Assembly: GCA_965221595.1 (NCBI GenBank) | Contig: OZ244900.1 | Coordinates: 3,472,001 to 3,536,000, forward strand | Reading direction: 5' to 3' | From: JAAXGX01 sp965221595 | GTDB lineage: Bacteria > Acidobacteriota > Vicinamibacteria > Vicinamibacterales > UBA8438 | Length of the DNA: 64,000 nucleotides | Part shown: positions 21,335 to 30,700 of the stretch, piece by piece | Numbering within the stretch: the stretch's first letter is position 1 | How the letters are laid out: each line of letters starts with the position of its first letter | Translations under genes and position numbers: made by a program | The notes under the pieces: model-generated | What the model saw: only the letters and a program-made list of their open reading frames with translations | Databases searched by the model: none | Told to the model about the DNA's origin: nothing

Positions 21335-22687
21335 ATGTTCATCACGAAGATGCAATTGCCGCGACGTACGGTGCTGCGGGGCCTCGGCGTCAGCCTCGCG
21401 CTGCCGCTGCTCGACAGCATGGTGCCGGCGCTGACCGCGCTGAGCAAGACCGCCGCCGCACCCGTGCGGCGGTTCGGCGTCTTCTACATCCCGAACGGGA
21501 TGTCGATGCCCTACTGGTCACCCCGAGGAGACGGGGCACTGACGGCGCTGCCACCGACGCTGCAGTCGCTCAACGAGTACAAGGACCGCGTGCTGCTGCT
21601 GGGCGGGCTGGCCGACGAGGCCGCCAACCTCGTCAAGGGCGGCGGCGACCACGCGCGCTCGGCCGGGACGTTCCTCACCTGCATCCCGTTCAAGATCACG
21701 GCGGGCGCCGACGTCTACGCCGCGGTGTCCATGGACCAGATGGCGGCACGGGAGCTTTCGAAGGAAACGCAGCTCGCCTCGCTCGAGCTGGGCATCGAGT
21801 CGAATGCGATGCTCGGGTCGTGCGACGGCGGCGCAAGCTGTGCCTACACCAACACCATCGCCTGGCGGACACCGACCACGCCGCTGCCCATCGAGAACGA
21901 TCCGCGCGCCGTGTTCGAGCGCCTGTTCGGAACGACCGGCAGCACCGATCCGCAGGCGCGGCTCGCGCGGCTGCGCCGCGACCGCACCATCCTGGATCTC
22001 GTCGGCGAGGAGCTCGACGACCTCGAGCGTGTCATCGGTCCGGGCGACCGGGTGAAGTTGGACGAGTATCTCGAGTCCGTGCGCGACATCGAACGGCGCA
22101 TCGAGATGGCCGAGCGGCAGAACACCCGCGAGCTGCCGGTGGTCGACCAGCCTGTCGGCGTCCCGAGCGACTACGCGGAGCACGCCAAACTGATGATGGA
22201 CCTGCTGGCGCTCGCCTTCCAGACCGATCTGACGCGCATCAGCACGTTCATGCTGGCGCGGGAGGTCTCAGGCCGCGCGTATCCGGAGATCGGCGTGCCC
22301 GACTCGCACCACCCGCTGTCGCATCACCAGGACGAGCCGGCCAAGCTGGAGCGGCTGCACAAGATCAACGAGTACCACTTCCAGCAGTTCGCCCACCTCG
22401 TCAAGACGCTGTCCGAGACGCCGGAGGGCGACGGGACGATGATGGACTCGACCCTGTTCCTCTACGGCACGGGCATCAGCGACAGCAACACGCACTTCCA
22501 CGACGATCTGCCGATTGCGCTGATCGCCGGCAAGGCGACAGGCATCAAGGGCGGCCGGCACGTCCGCTATCCCGACGGAACGCCGCTGGCGAACCTGCAC
22601 CTGTCGATCCTCGAGAAGCTGGGCACGCCGGAGGAGAGCCTCGGCGACAGCACCGGCAAGCTGAAGTACCTGAGCGGCCTCGCCTGA
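21335..22687 (+). CDS. Tat-exported DUF1552-family protein
   Basis: This is a 450-residue DUF1552 protein. The N-terminus carries a twin-arginine signal (PRRTVLRGLGVSLALPLLD), so it is exported folded, possibly with a bound cofactor or metal. The core begins RRFGVFYIPNGMSMPYWSP, the usual opening of the family, and later shows GVPDSHHPLSHHQD and LFLYGTGISDSNTHFHDD. These His/Asp-rich stretches resemble the metal-binding loops of sulfatase-like hydrolases, which is suggestive only. ATG with GAGGGAGG upstream, 42 bases after the DUF1592 gene. The two form a conserved gene pair that presumably acts on one extracellular substrate. Confidence 0.92.
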   Translation: MFITKMQLPRRTVLRGLGVSLALPLLDSMVPALTALSKTAAAPVRRFGVFYIPNGMSMPYWSPRGDGALTALPPTLQSLNEYKDRVLLLGGLADEAANLVKGGGDHARSAGTFLTCIPFKITAGADVYAAVSMDQMAARELSKETQLASLELGIESNAMLGSCDGGASCAYTNTIAWRTPTTPLPIENDPRAVFERLFGTTGSTDPQARLARLRRDRTILDLVGEELDDLERVIGPGDRVKLDEYLESVRDIERRIEMAERQNTRELPVVDQPVGVPSDYAEHAKLMMDLLALAFQTDLTRISTFMLAREVSGRAYPEIGVPDSHHPLSHHQDEPAKLERLHKINEYHFQQFAHLVKTLSETPEGDGTMMDSTLFLYGTGISDSNTHFHDDLPIALIAGKATGIKGGRHVRYPDGTPLANLHLSILEKLGTPEESLGDSTGKLKYLSGLA

Positions 22688-22694
22688 CACTTCA

Positions 22695-22729
22695 CGGGCC
22701 GGTCCGGATTAACCGGGCCGGCCCGATTT
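22695..22729 (+). terminator. Rho-independent-like hairpin after the DUF1552 gene
   Basis: A 13-bp stem (22695-22707 with 22713-22725; CGGGCCGG paired to CCGGCCCG with one G-T pair) has a 5-base loop (ATTAA) and is followed by ATTT. It begins 7 bases after the stop codon. The U-tract is short, so termination may be partial. Confidence 0.65.
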
Positions 22730-22778
22730 CAATGCCGGGGCTGCGCCCCGTGCCCCCCACTCCCGGACCGGGTTCCGG

Positions 22779-22934
22779 CAGCCCGTGGCAAGTTCCCGCT
22801 GCATTCGACGGGCGATGCATCCCGCCTGACTACGTTGCTCCTCGGTCGAATAGACCCGATAGGCTCCCGCGTCGCGCCTCGCCAGGCGGGCGCCTCGTCC
22901 GGCCGGGTGCGAGGCGGGGTTCCACCTCGGGCTG
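22779..22934 (+). repeat. Interspersed inverted-end repeat, copy B
   Basis: A 156-bp copy in the same orientation as copy A. The left end is CAGCCCGTGG (22779-22788); the right end is CCTCGGGCTG (22925-22934, one mismatch from the perfect inverse). The internal landmarks CTGCATTCGACGGGCG, CCTCGGTCGAATA and GTCGCGCCTCG are shared with copies A and D. It ends exactly one base before the stop codon of the DinB-like gene on the other strand. The rest of the gap 22688-22934 holds only the terminator hairpin. Confidence 0.75.
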
Positions 22935-23420
22935 CTAGGCTCTCGGCGCGATCCCCAGCGCGCGGCGCCAGGCGGCGAGCTGACCGATGTGCGTGGCTTC
23001 GTGGGAGGACAGCATGTAGTTCACGGCGTCGCCGAGCAGGGGGAAGTACTTGCGCATGGCTTCGTCCGGGAACTCCTTCGCGAAGAGCCCCGGGTCGGCG
23101 CTAGCCAGCGCCGCGGCGACCCGCTCGTGCTGGGCCGTGAGTTCGGCCAGCAGTTCCGCCTTGGACGGGTACTGCGACGCGTCGCCGCTCGGCACGCCGT
23201 CCACCGTCGGCGTCGCCTCCCAGTCCGCGGGGAACGTCGACTCCAGCCCGAGCCACCTCGCAACGTAGTTCGCCGACGAGGCGAGGTGCTTGAGCGTCCA
23301 CGCCGGGTGGTTGACCACCCCGTGCGGCTGCGCGACCATCTGCTCGTCGGTCAGGTCCTCGACCAGACTCCGGATGTGGCCGAGGTTGAAGCGGTAGGTA
23401 AAGATCAGGTGTTCCTGCAT
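22935..23420 (-). CDS. DinB-like (YfiT/DinB superfamily) protein
   Basis: This 161-residue four-helix protein belongs to the DinB/YfiT superfamily, whose members bind a divalent metal and include thiol-S-transferases. The three family histidines are visible: His45 (WTLKHLASS), His140 and His144 (SSHEATHIGQLAAWRRALG). No enzyme activity can be assigned, and the link to DNA damage implied by the name does not hold for most members. ATG with a strong AGGAGG site. Its start lies 21 bases after the stop of the secreted-protein gene at 23442-24023, so the two probably form one transcript. Its stop abuts repeat copy B. Confidence 0.88.
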   Translation of the reverse strand: MQEHLIFTYRFNLGHIRSLVEDLTDEQMVAQPHGVVNHPAWTLKHLASSANYVARWLGLESTFPADWEATPTVDGVPSGDASQYPSKAELLAELTAQHERVAAALASADPGLFAKEFPDEAMRKYFPLLGDAVNYMLSSHEATHIGQLAAWRRALGIAPRA

Positions 23421-23441
23421 CGACGCCTCCTGAAATGCCGT

Positions 23442-24023
23442 TCAGCGGCCCGGATAGTGCTCGGGTATGCCCGGGGGAATGGCCCCGAACATGACGTGGG
23501 CGGCGGACGTCCCGGCCCACATGAGCCAGGGGCCGTCGAGCCGTTCCTCGGTGGGCAGCCCGGTCGACTCGCCCGTGGCGTGCGGCAGATTGATCGAGAC
23601 GTGCAGCACGGCCTCCTCCCGCGTCGGACCGACGAGCGCATACTGCATGGCGCCGGGGTTGACCTCCGCGTCCGGGCCGCCGGAGGTGAACAGGTCGGCG
23701 AAGCTCCGCGCGCCCTCCGCCAGCCCGCGGGTCATCCAGTCCATCACGTCCTGAAAGCTGGCGTGGTAGCACTCGACGGCGAACCCGCGGCTCGGACGGT
23801 CGGGCTCGCAGACGAGCTGGTTCGTGCCGTGCCGGATGGTGGTCGGGATGCCCTGCGCGTCGCGCACGATGACCGTCGCGCCCGCCCGCAGCGTCGCGGG
23901 CGCAGCCAGCACAGCCTCCGCGATGAGCTCGCTGTCGGCCAGGTCCCCGGCCTGCGCCGCGGCGAGACCGGGCAGCGCCGCCGGGAGCAGCAACGTGAGG
24001 ATTGCACTTCGCGTCCGGGTCAT
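23442..24023 (-). CDS. Small secreted protein of unknown function
   Basis: I do not recognise this 193-residue protein. It has a signal peptide (AILTLLLPAALPGLAAAQAG) and a mature part with two cysteines (LVCEPDR and VECYHASF) that could form a disulfide. It also has a segment GPWLMWAGTSAAHVMFGAIP near the end. The stretch PATLRAGATVIVRDAQG resembles beta-sandwich openings in secreted proteins, but no named domain is clear. ATG with AAGGAG about 12 bases upstream. First gene of a two-gene transcript with the DinB-like gene, divergent from the gene at 24126. Confidence 0.8.
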   Translation of the reverse strand: MTRTRSAILTLLLPAALPGLAAAQAGDLADSELIAEAVLAAPATLRAGATVIVRDAQGIPTTIRHGTNQLVCEPDRPSRGFAVECYHASFQDVMDWMTRGLAEGARSFADLFTSGGPDAEVNPGAMQYALVGPTREEAVLHVSINLPHATGESTGLPTEERLDGPWLMWAGTSAAHVMFGAIPPGIPEHYPGR

Positions 24024-24069
24024 GGGGTCGGCGCTCTCCTTGTTTCCAGAAGGCTATCACGCGCCGCGG

Positions 24070-24098
24070 TTGCACGGAGAACCGTCCTGGGCCATGAT
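24070..24098 (+). promoter_or_regulatory. Candidate sigma-70-type promoter for the gene at 24126
   Basis: TTGCAC (24070-24075) and CATGAT (24093-24098) are separated by exactly 17 bases and lie in the divergent gap 24024-24125, 27 bases before the start codon. Both hexamers are two mismatches from consensus. Confidence 0.35.
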
Positions 24099-24125
24099 GA
24101 CCGTGACGCAGAGGGAGGAAGACCG

Positions 24126-25085
24126 ATGACGTACCGCTATCTCGTCGCGCTGCTGACCGTGCTGGCTGTGGCCGGGCTGTCGCCGGCGCCCGCCGGCGCC
24201 CAATCCGACGATTCGTCGGCGGTTCCGCGCACGGCCTGGGGCGACCCTGACCTGCAGGGACACTGGTCGTACGCCACGCTGACGCCGCTGCAGCGGCCCG
24301 CGGAGGTCGAGGACAGGACGTTCTTCACGTCCGAGGAAGTAGCGGCGCGGAACCTGCGCGCCACGCAGGACCGTCCGGATCGACCCGGCATCGATCCCGG
24401 CTCCTACAACGCCTTCTGGGTCGATCGGGGCGAGGTGCTGCCCGACCGCCGCACGTCGCAGATCGTCGATCCGCCCACCGGCCGGCTCCCGCTGAACGCC
24501 GAAGGCGAGGCGCGCGTCGCCGCGCTGCGCGACCACCGGCGGATGCATCCGGCCGATACCTGGCTGGACCGCAGCGCCTGGGACCGCTGCATCACGTACC
24601 ACGGCGTGCCGCCCGTGGGCACCAGCTACAACAACACGTATCACATCCTCCAGACGCCCGCGTACGTGGCGATTCACGTCGAGAACATCCACGACGTGCG
24701 GATCATCCCGCTCGACGGCCGGGCGCACCTGGTCGAGGACATTCCGCAGTGGAACGGCGACTCGCGCGGCCGCTGGGAGGGCAGCACCCTGGTCGTGGAA
24801 ACGACCGGCTACAGCGACAAGACCGAGCTGCGCTTCCCTTCGACGCGGAACACGCGTGCCGTGGAGCGGTTCACGTGGGTGGACGAGCACACCCTGGGCT
24901 ACACGTTCACGATCGAGGATCCGGCCATCTACACGCGGCCGTGGACGGTCGAGCGGCCCTTCCAGGCGGTGCCCGACTACCGCATCTTCGAGTACGCCTG
25001 CCATGAGGGCAACTACGCCATGCCGAACATCCTCGCCGGCGAGCGCGAGCGAGAGCGGACGGCCGCGGAGCAGGACTCGAAGTAG
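24126..25085 (+). CDS. Secreted 'WGDPDLQG' family protein of unknown function
   Basis: This 319-residue protein begins with a signal peptide (YLVALLTVLAVAGLSPAPAGA). The mature N-terminus reads PRTAWGDPDLQGHWSY, the hallmark of a large family of secreted proteins in Vicinamibacteria-type Acidobacteria that often occur in many copies per genome. Other recurring blocks are VPPVGTSYNNTYHILQTP, GRWEGSTLVVETTGY and YACHEGNYAMPNILAGER. The repeated beta-rich blocks suggest a lipocalin- or propeller-like fold, but function is unknown. ATG with an AGAGGGAGGAAG ribosome site. It is convergent with drmC, 67 bases away, and marks the left border of the defence island. Confidence 0.88.
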   Translation: MTYRYLVALLTVLAVAGLSPAPAGAQSDDSSAVPRTAWGDPDLQGHWSYATLTPLQRPAEVEDRTFFTSEEVAARNLRATQDRPDRPGIDPGSYNAFWVDRGEVLPDRRTSQIVDPPTGRLPLNAEGEARVAALRDHRRMHPADTWLDRSAWDRCITYHGVPPVGTSYNNTYHILQTPAYVAIHVENIHDVRIIPLDGRAHLVEDIPQWNGDSRGRWEGSTLVVETTGYSDKTELRFPSTRNTRAVERFTWVDEHTLGYTFTIEDPAIYTRPWTVERPFQAVPDYRIFEYACHEGNYAMPNILAGERERERTAAEQDSK

Positions 25086-25152
25086 GCGTCGGATCCGCGT
25101 CAGCGCCGCATCCGGTCCCGTCGAGGCGGCCGGGCGGCCCGCGGAATCCGGA

Positions 25153-25947
25153 TCAGGGGAGCGGGAGTCGATCGAGAAAGCCGTTCCGTATCAGGGACTT
25201 GAAGTGGTCCTCGATGCGACTCGCGACACCCTCCGAATCCGCCAGCAGACCGAGTTCGATGTTCCGTTGTTGTGCGGCTTCGGTGAAGTTGGCGGAGGTC
25301 ACGAGCGCCTCCCGCCCGTCGATGACGACGCACTTGGCGTGCATCGAGCTGGCGGTGCGGCCGGCGGGTGCCAGCGAGCGGGGATCGTAGTAGACGCGGG
25401 GCAGGCGGCTGCCGGGCCATTCTTGGCGTACGAACTCGTTCGCGAAACGCCGCAGGACTTCGCGGTCGAGGGAGGTATCGCCGGGCTGGCGGCGGGCATC
25501 GATGCACAGAATTGCCTCGAGTGACTCGTCGTCGTCGAGCCGGTCGGCCAGCACCTTGAACACGGACTTTCCCTGACGCACCGCGAAACCGACGGCCAGC
25601 ACGCGCTCGCGCGCCTTGCCGAACAATTGCCGCACGACGACGCCGGTATCGCGGGCGCCGCCCGTGACATCCGGCCCGCTGACAACCAGTTCGACCGGCC
25701 ACGAGGAGCCGCCGGCCGCCTGCGCACCGGCGGCGAAGGCGCGCAGCAGGAGCGCGACGTGGCCGGGAGGCATGTCCCGCTCCGAGAGCTCTCCGAAGCA
25801 CCGCGCCACCGCATCAGCGTGTGCGGCAGCGATATGGTCACGCAGCGACAACGCACCCCAAGGTGGCGCCAGCAGGCCGGCCTCCAGCAGGTCGGCCAGC
25901 CGGATGAGATCCTGGCGGTCGGCCGCCGCCAGGGCGTCGAAGTCCAT
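25153..25947 (-). CDS. drmC: DISARM protein DrmC, phospholipase D-like nuclease
   Basis: This 264-residue protein is the PLD-superfamily member that closes DISARM operons. The C-terminal half holds one full HKD motif (His203, Lys205, Asp210 in SMHAKCVVID), followed by the usual LVTSANFTEAAQQRN. The N-terminal half contains RVLAVGFAV but no second HKD, so an active enzyme would be a dimer, as in other single-motif PLD nucleases. The N-terminal helical region (DLIRLADLLEAG) is typical of DrmC. The start codon overlaps the drmB stop (TGATG), so it is translated together with drmB. In known systems drmC is dispensable for some protection, so its exact role is open. Confidence 0.93.
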   Translation of the reverse strand: MDFDALAAADRQDLIRLADLLEAGLLAPPWGALSLRDHIAAAHADAVARCFGELSERDMPPGHVALLLRAFAAGAQAAGGSSWPVELVVSGPDVTGGARDTGVVVRQLFGKARERVLAVGFAVRQGKSVFKVLADRLDDDESLEAILCIDARRQPGDTSLDREVLRRFANEFVRQEWPGSRLPRVYYDPRSLAPAGRTASSMHAKCVVIDGREALVTSANFTEAAQQRNIELGLLADSEGVASRIEDHFKSLIRNGFLDRLPLP

Positions 25948-27755
25948 CACGACGTGTGCCCGGAACGATCGAAGAACGCGGCATCCCCGACGGCGACGGT
26001 CGGGACGACGAGCGCCCGGTCCAGGAAGTCGTTGCGCTGCTCGCAGCTCGTTTCGGCGATGAGCAGGCAGCCGTGACACGCCGCGCCCTGTAGGCTACGC
26101 CCTTCGAGCGGCGAGTCCGGCCCATGTTCCGCGCAGACCGGGTCGTTGGAGCACAGGTGGCCGTCGTCGACGGCGCGACGAAGATGGGTGCCAAGGCGCC
26201 GGCCCGTCTCCGCCAGCCCGCCCAGCGTGCCTTCGGAATCCGACGACCCCGTGTAGATCAGGATGCCGCAGCCTCCTTCGCTGGCGTAGACGCGTTCGCG
26301 CAGTGAGCTGCCGGGGTAGCCGCAGTCGAGCGCGATCGACGTCATCAGCAGGTGCGCGAGAGAGTGGAGCATGACGTACACCGACCCCGGGAACCCGTCC
26401 TCGGGGCGATGGCGCTCGGCAGCCCAGGCCTGCCAGCCCGCCCGCAGCTCGCGGCCGCGCTTCTGAACGCCGGGCCGCGTGAGCCATCTTTCGACTGCGT
26501 CAGGTCGGAACGAAATGAAGACGCCTTCGCCGCGGTTCTCGACCGCGGGCAACCAAGTGATGGTTTCGGCCAGCGAGGCCCTGGCCACGTCGAGGTCGAG
26601 CTCGCCGTCCTTGTCCGGGTTGATCGCCTCGAAGCGGGTGAAGCCGAGCAGCGACACGACCTCGCGCAGCCGGTGCACCAGCACGAGCTTGTCGATGGCC
26701 GCCAGCAGCGTGTCCCCGTCGGGATCCCAGGCACGGCGTTCCAGTGTTTCGGCGAAGAACCTGGAACGTGAATCGTCTTCGCCGATGACGTGGTCGCCCT
26801 TGTCCAATATGTTGAACTCGGCGGTCTTGACCGGCACTTCTTCCTGTTCGTCCCCGCCCTGTTGCCGCCGGTACTCGACAAGCACGGTTTCGTCGGTGGT
26901 GTCAGCGAAGGCTGCATCGAGCTCCGGGCTGTTCCGGAAACGTTCGAGCGCTCCCACGTCGTCGAGCGTCTTCAAGCGGTCGTAGTACGTTGAGACCTTG
27001 TTGGCCAGCCCGGCGTCGAACTCCGGCAGCGAGATCACACTCATGGTCTGCGGGAAGTACGCGTTGCTTGCCGTGCGCACGAGCAGGCGGTAGGGCTCGC
27101 CGCAGGTTTCGCGCGCGAACTGCCCGATCCACAGCCGCTTGCCCTCGCAGCGGCCGAGCGCGCCCGTGCCGGGGCTCGACGCCTCGTAGAGCGAGCGTGC
27201 CTCCCCGCAGTCGCAGACGCCGAAGGTGTCGCCGATGTCCGCGCCGGTGCCGCGCTCCTCGAGCCAGAGCGGCCGCTCGCACGTCTTCCCGCTCCGGTGA
27301 ACGAAGCGGCGCCAGTCCAGATCGTCGATGTGGCCGCGCCGGCAGCCGCAAACGAACCGGACCGGGACCACCGGCTTGCGCCGGCCGTCCTCGTCGCGGA
27401 ACCGGCCCCTGTCCAGGTGGTCCCAGCGCACCAGCCGGCGGCGCCGCCACTGCGGGTCGCGCGGCGAAGGTCGGGCCTCCTTGGCGATGAACCAGGTGGG
27501 GAAGATGCGCGCGCCGACCGGCGCGGGCTTCGTGGCGTTTTCCTCGTGGCGCGGTGGCGTCCGGAGCTCGAGCGTGGGGAGGTCCAGCAACCGCCGCAGC
27601 TTGGCGGCCAGACGCGGCTCGGCGATCTTCTCCCGCCGCAGGGGGGACCAGTCCCCCAGGCCGGAGACGATGACCGAGTAGTCGGGCAGGTCGATCATCG
27701 CGCCCGGCCCGTAGGTCGTGATCAACTGGCTCCGGCGAACGATGTTGTCGGCCAT
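25947..27755 (-). CDS. drmB: DISARM protein DrmB (DUF1998)
   Basis: This 602-residue core DISARM subunit works with the DrmA helicase in recognising and blocking incoming DNA. It opens with VRRSQLITTYGPGAMIDLPD, the characteristic DrmB N-terminus. Cysteine pairs CGC (with RRGH) and CDCGEA probably bind zinc. The DUF1998 domain begins with VMLHSLAHLLM and ends with a cysteine cluster (CHGC at 560-563 and Cys571). The start is ATG at 27755, 7 bases after the drmA stop, with a weak ribosome site (TAGGCACC), consistent with coupling. Its stop overlaps the drmC start. Confidence 0.95.
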   Translation of the reverse strand: MADNIVRRSQLITTYGPGAMIDLPDYSVIVSGLGDWSPLRREKIAEPRLAAKLRRLLDLPTLELRTPPRHEENATKPAPVGARIFPTWFIAKEARPSPRDPQWRRRRLVRWDHLDRGRFRDEDGRRKPVVPVRFVCGCRRGHIDDLDWRRFVHRSGKTCERPLWLEERGTGADIGDTFGVCDCGEARSLYEASSPGTGALGRCEGKRLWIGQFARETCGEPYRLLVRTASNAYFPQTMSVISLPEFDAGLANKVSTYYDRLKTLDDVGALERFRNSPELDAAFADTTDETVLVEYRRQQGGDEQEEVPVKTAEFNILDKGDHVIGEDDSRSRFFAETLERRAWDPDGDTLLAAIDKLVLVHRLREVVSLLGFTRFEAINPDKDGELDLDVARASLAETITWLPAVENRGEGVFISFRPDAVERWLTRPGVQKRGRELRAGWQAWAAERHRPEDGFPGSVYVMLHSLAHLLMTSIALDCGYPGSSLRERVYASEGGCGILIYTGSSDSEGTLGGLAETGRRLGTHLRRAVDDGHLCSNDPVCAEHGPDSPLEGRSLQGAACHGCLLIAETSCEQRNDFLDRALVVPTVAVGDAAFFDRSGHTS

Positions 27756-27762
27756 CAGGTGC

Positions 27763-30700
27763 CTACTGAATGTCCCTGCCCTCGGGAGTCTTGATGCCGA
27801 GCAGCACGCCCGGTTCGACGTCGCGCAACGAACGCGGCGCGCGGAAGCGCAGCTGCGTGTCGTTGAGCACGTCGCGGTCCGGGTCAATCATCTCGCGCAA
27901 CAGGGGCGTGGACGTGCCGCTGCCCGGCTCCCGCGCATAGCCGAACGCCACCCCGCCCTCGCTGGCGTCGTTGGCGAGCCCGGCCCAGTCGTCGAGGAGG
28001 CTCCGTACGCGGCTGGCGACGCGAGCGGCGAATTCGTCGGGCAGTCCCTCCGCATGGTTGCGTGCCCGTTCGCCCACCGCCCGGGCCAGCTCGGCGGTCT
28101 CGGTGCCGTGGTCCTCTACGCGGCCGGCCGCCGGCATGGGCGTTAACGCGGGAATGCCGAGCCGTGCCAGGGCCACCGTGACCGCCGGCAGGGCGCGGTC
28201 CAGGGCGCGCGGGGAGAACGGCGTGACGCTGGTCGCCTCGACGCCGCGGTAGAAGGATTCGTGCCAGGCGGCGAAGTGCTCGTAGTGCGAGCGGTCGCGG
28301 GGCTTGTGGATATTGAGCAGCGTCACGACCAGTCCGGGCCGCGCGGCGTCGCGACCCACCCGGCTCGTCGCCTGGATGTACTCGGCTGTGGTCTTCGGCT
28401 GACCGGAGACGAGCAGCAGGCCGAGCCGCGTGATGTCGAGCCCCACGGAGATCATGTTCGTGGCCAGGGCGACGTCCACGCGTTCCCTGTCGCCGAAACC
28501 AAGAGCAAGCCGGCGCTTGGCGTCGGCGACCTGGGCGGTTCCGACGCGCGAGGTCAGCTCCACCGGCTCGAAGGCGATCTGGCGGTTGGCGAACGGGCCG
28601 TCCGCCTCGTCCGTGCGCTTGTGGTCTCCGTAGGTCGGGAGCCGGGAACCGATCTCGTCCTCGACAATGCGCCGCGCGCTGCCCAGCTCGCGCAGGGCGT
28701 TGAAGTACGCGACGGCCGTCATGTAGGGATCGGCCGGGTTGCCTCCGCCCTGCTTTGCAGCAGCCTCCCAGGCGGCCTGCGCCGCGGCCATCAGCGTGAT
28801 GGTGCTGCGCAGGAAGACGACCTTCGGCCCCCGCCCCTGCGCGGCGATGCCGACATAGAGCCGGGGGTTGACATGCTGCTGCGGCGCCTGTTCCGCGAAG
28901 AAGGAATGGCGCCGATCGATGCCCGGCGGCGGAAACACCGCGACCGAGGAGCGGCCGAACAGCGCGCGGATCTGCTTGCGGGCAAGGCGCACGGTCGCGG
29001 TCGAGGCGATGATCTTCGGGCCCACGTCCCGGCCGTCGATGCGACGCCGGCACAGATGATCGACCGCCGTTTCGTACAACCCCGCCATGCTGCCGAGCGG
29101 CCCCGAGATGAGATGCAGCTCGTCCTGGATGATGAGGTCGGGCGGGCGCGGATCGGGCGGGCGCGGGTCGGCCGGATCGCCGCCCCGGAAGAAGCCCGCC
29201 GTCTCTCCGCTCCACGGCAGGGCGGCGAACTTGTCGGCGGTGGCAATCATGAAGGCGGGCCGGCGCCGGTAGATCGGCTCGTCGACGGCCAGGATCGGCA
29301 GGTGGCGTTTCGGACCCGCGAAGTCGCAGCGCCGGTCTGCGCAGGCCACCAGCAGGTTCTCCGGACTGTCGGTGTTGGGACTCAGGCGGAACGAATGCTT
29401 GCTGAACTTCGTGCCGCACCAGGGACACCGGTCCAGCGGCAACGGCGGGTCGCGGGAGGTATCGCGCGCGAAGCGCAGGGTCCGCGCGCGAGCGGTGTTG
29501 TCGGACGCATCGCCCTTGCGGCCCATGCGGTTGGGCGTCGCCGCGCGGCCGACCCAGAGCGCGATCTCGAACGGCCAGGTGCCGAGCCGGTCGGCCGCGG
29601 CCTCGCGTTCCAGCTCGAGTGCGCAGATCAACGCCGCGGCGCGACCGAGCTGGTCGAGCGTCAGGAGTCGCAGCGTGTAGCGCATCAGCACGGAGAGGCC
29701 GCGATGGACGGGATCGGGATCGCGCAGCCGGCGCAGAACCAGTGTGAATGCCGCCAGGCCGAGATAGGCCTCCGTCTTGCCGCCGCCGGTCGGGAAGAAC
29801 AGCAGGTCGACGATCTCGCGCTCGACATGGGTGGGCTCGGCGATGCCGCGCAGGTTCATCAGCAGGTAGGCAAGCTGGAAGGGACGCCACGCCGGCGGGT
29901 CGGCCGCGCCCCCGGGCGCGCGGCCATCCTCCTGCGCGCGGCGCTGCCGGGCCGCCGCCGCCATGGCGCGGTTGGCAATGCGGAACGCGTCCAGCACAAG
30001 GGGATCGGCAAGCCGGTCGATGCCGGCCTGGAGACGATCCGCGGCGCGGGCGGCCCGGCTCACCAGCTCCTCGGCGACTTCCCTGCGTCGGCCCGAGAAC
30101 GCCTGCGCGTGCTCGCGCTGGCCGTCGATCCAGGCACGGTAGGCGCCGACCAGCGGGTCCAGCGCGCGCTGCGCGTCGGCCGCGTCCGCCAACGCCCCCA
30201 ACGTCTCCATGCGGAACTCGACGCCGGGGATAGGCGACGGCTCCACTCGTTCCACCGCCGCCCGGGGCATCCATTCGGTACGCACCCGGCGGCATTCGCC
30301 GTCAGTCGTTTCGGCGTGCACGGAGACATTGTGGCCGACGGCGTACTCCGCCGCGTCGCGGTAGTGCAGGTCGGCGAGACGCTCGTCCCAGTCGTCGCTG
30401 TCGAGGCCGCGCGGATCGTAGCGCGGCAGGAGCGGCCGGTCGGCCGCGACGCTCATCGCCACCTGGAAGACGAACGCCGTGTCCTGCAGGTCGTCGTCCT
30501 GCGCCGCCGGGCGCCCGTTGACGACGAACAGGGAGACGGCACGGGCTTCCCGGTCTCCGTCCGACGCGCGCAGCCGCGTCTCGCGGAGAAGGCAGACGAG
30601 CTTGAGGCCGCCGCTCTCGGGCACGTCACGCCGCACCAGTTCCCCGACCCCAACGGACGCCAGGTCGATGGCCACCGTCGCGGCACGCGGCCGCCGGACC

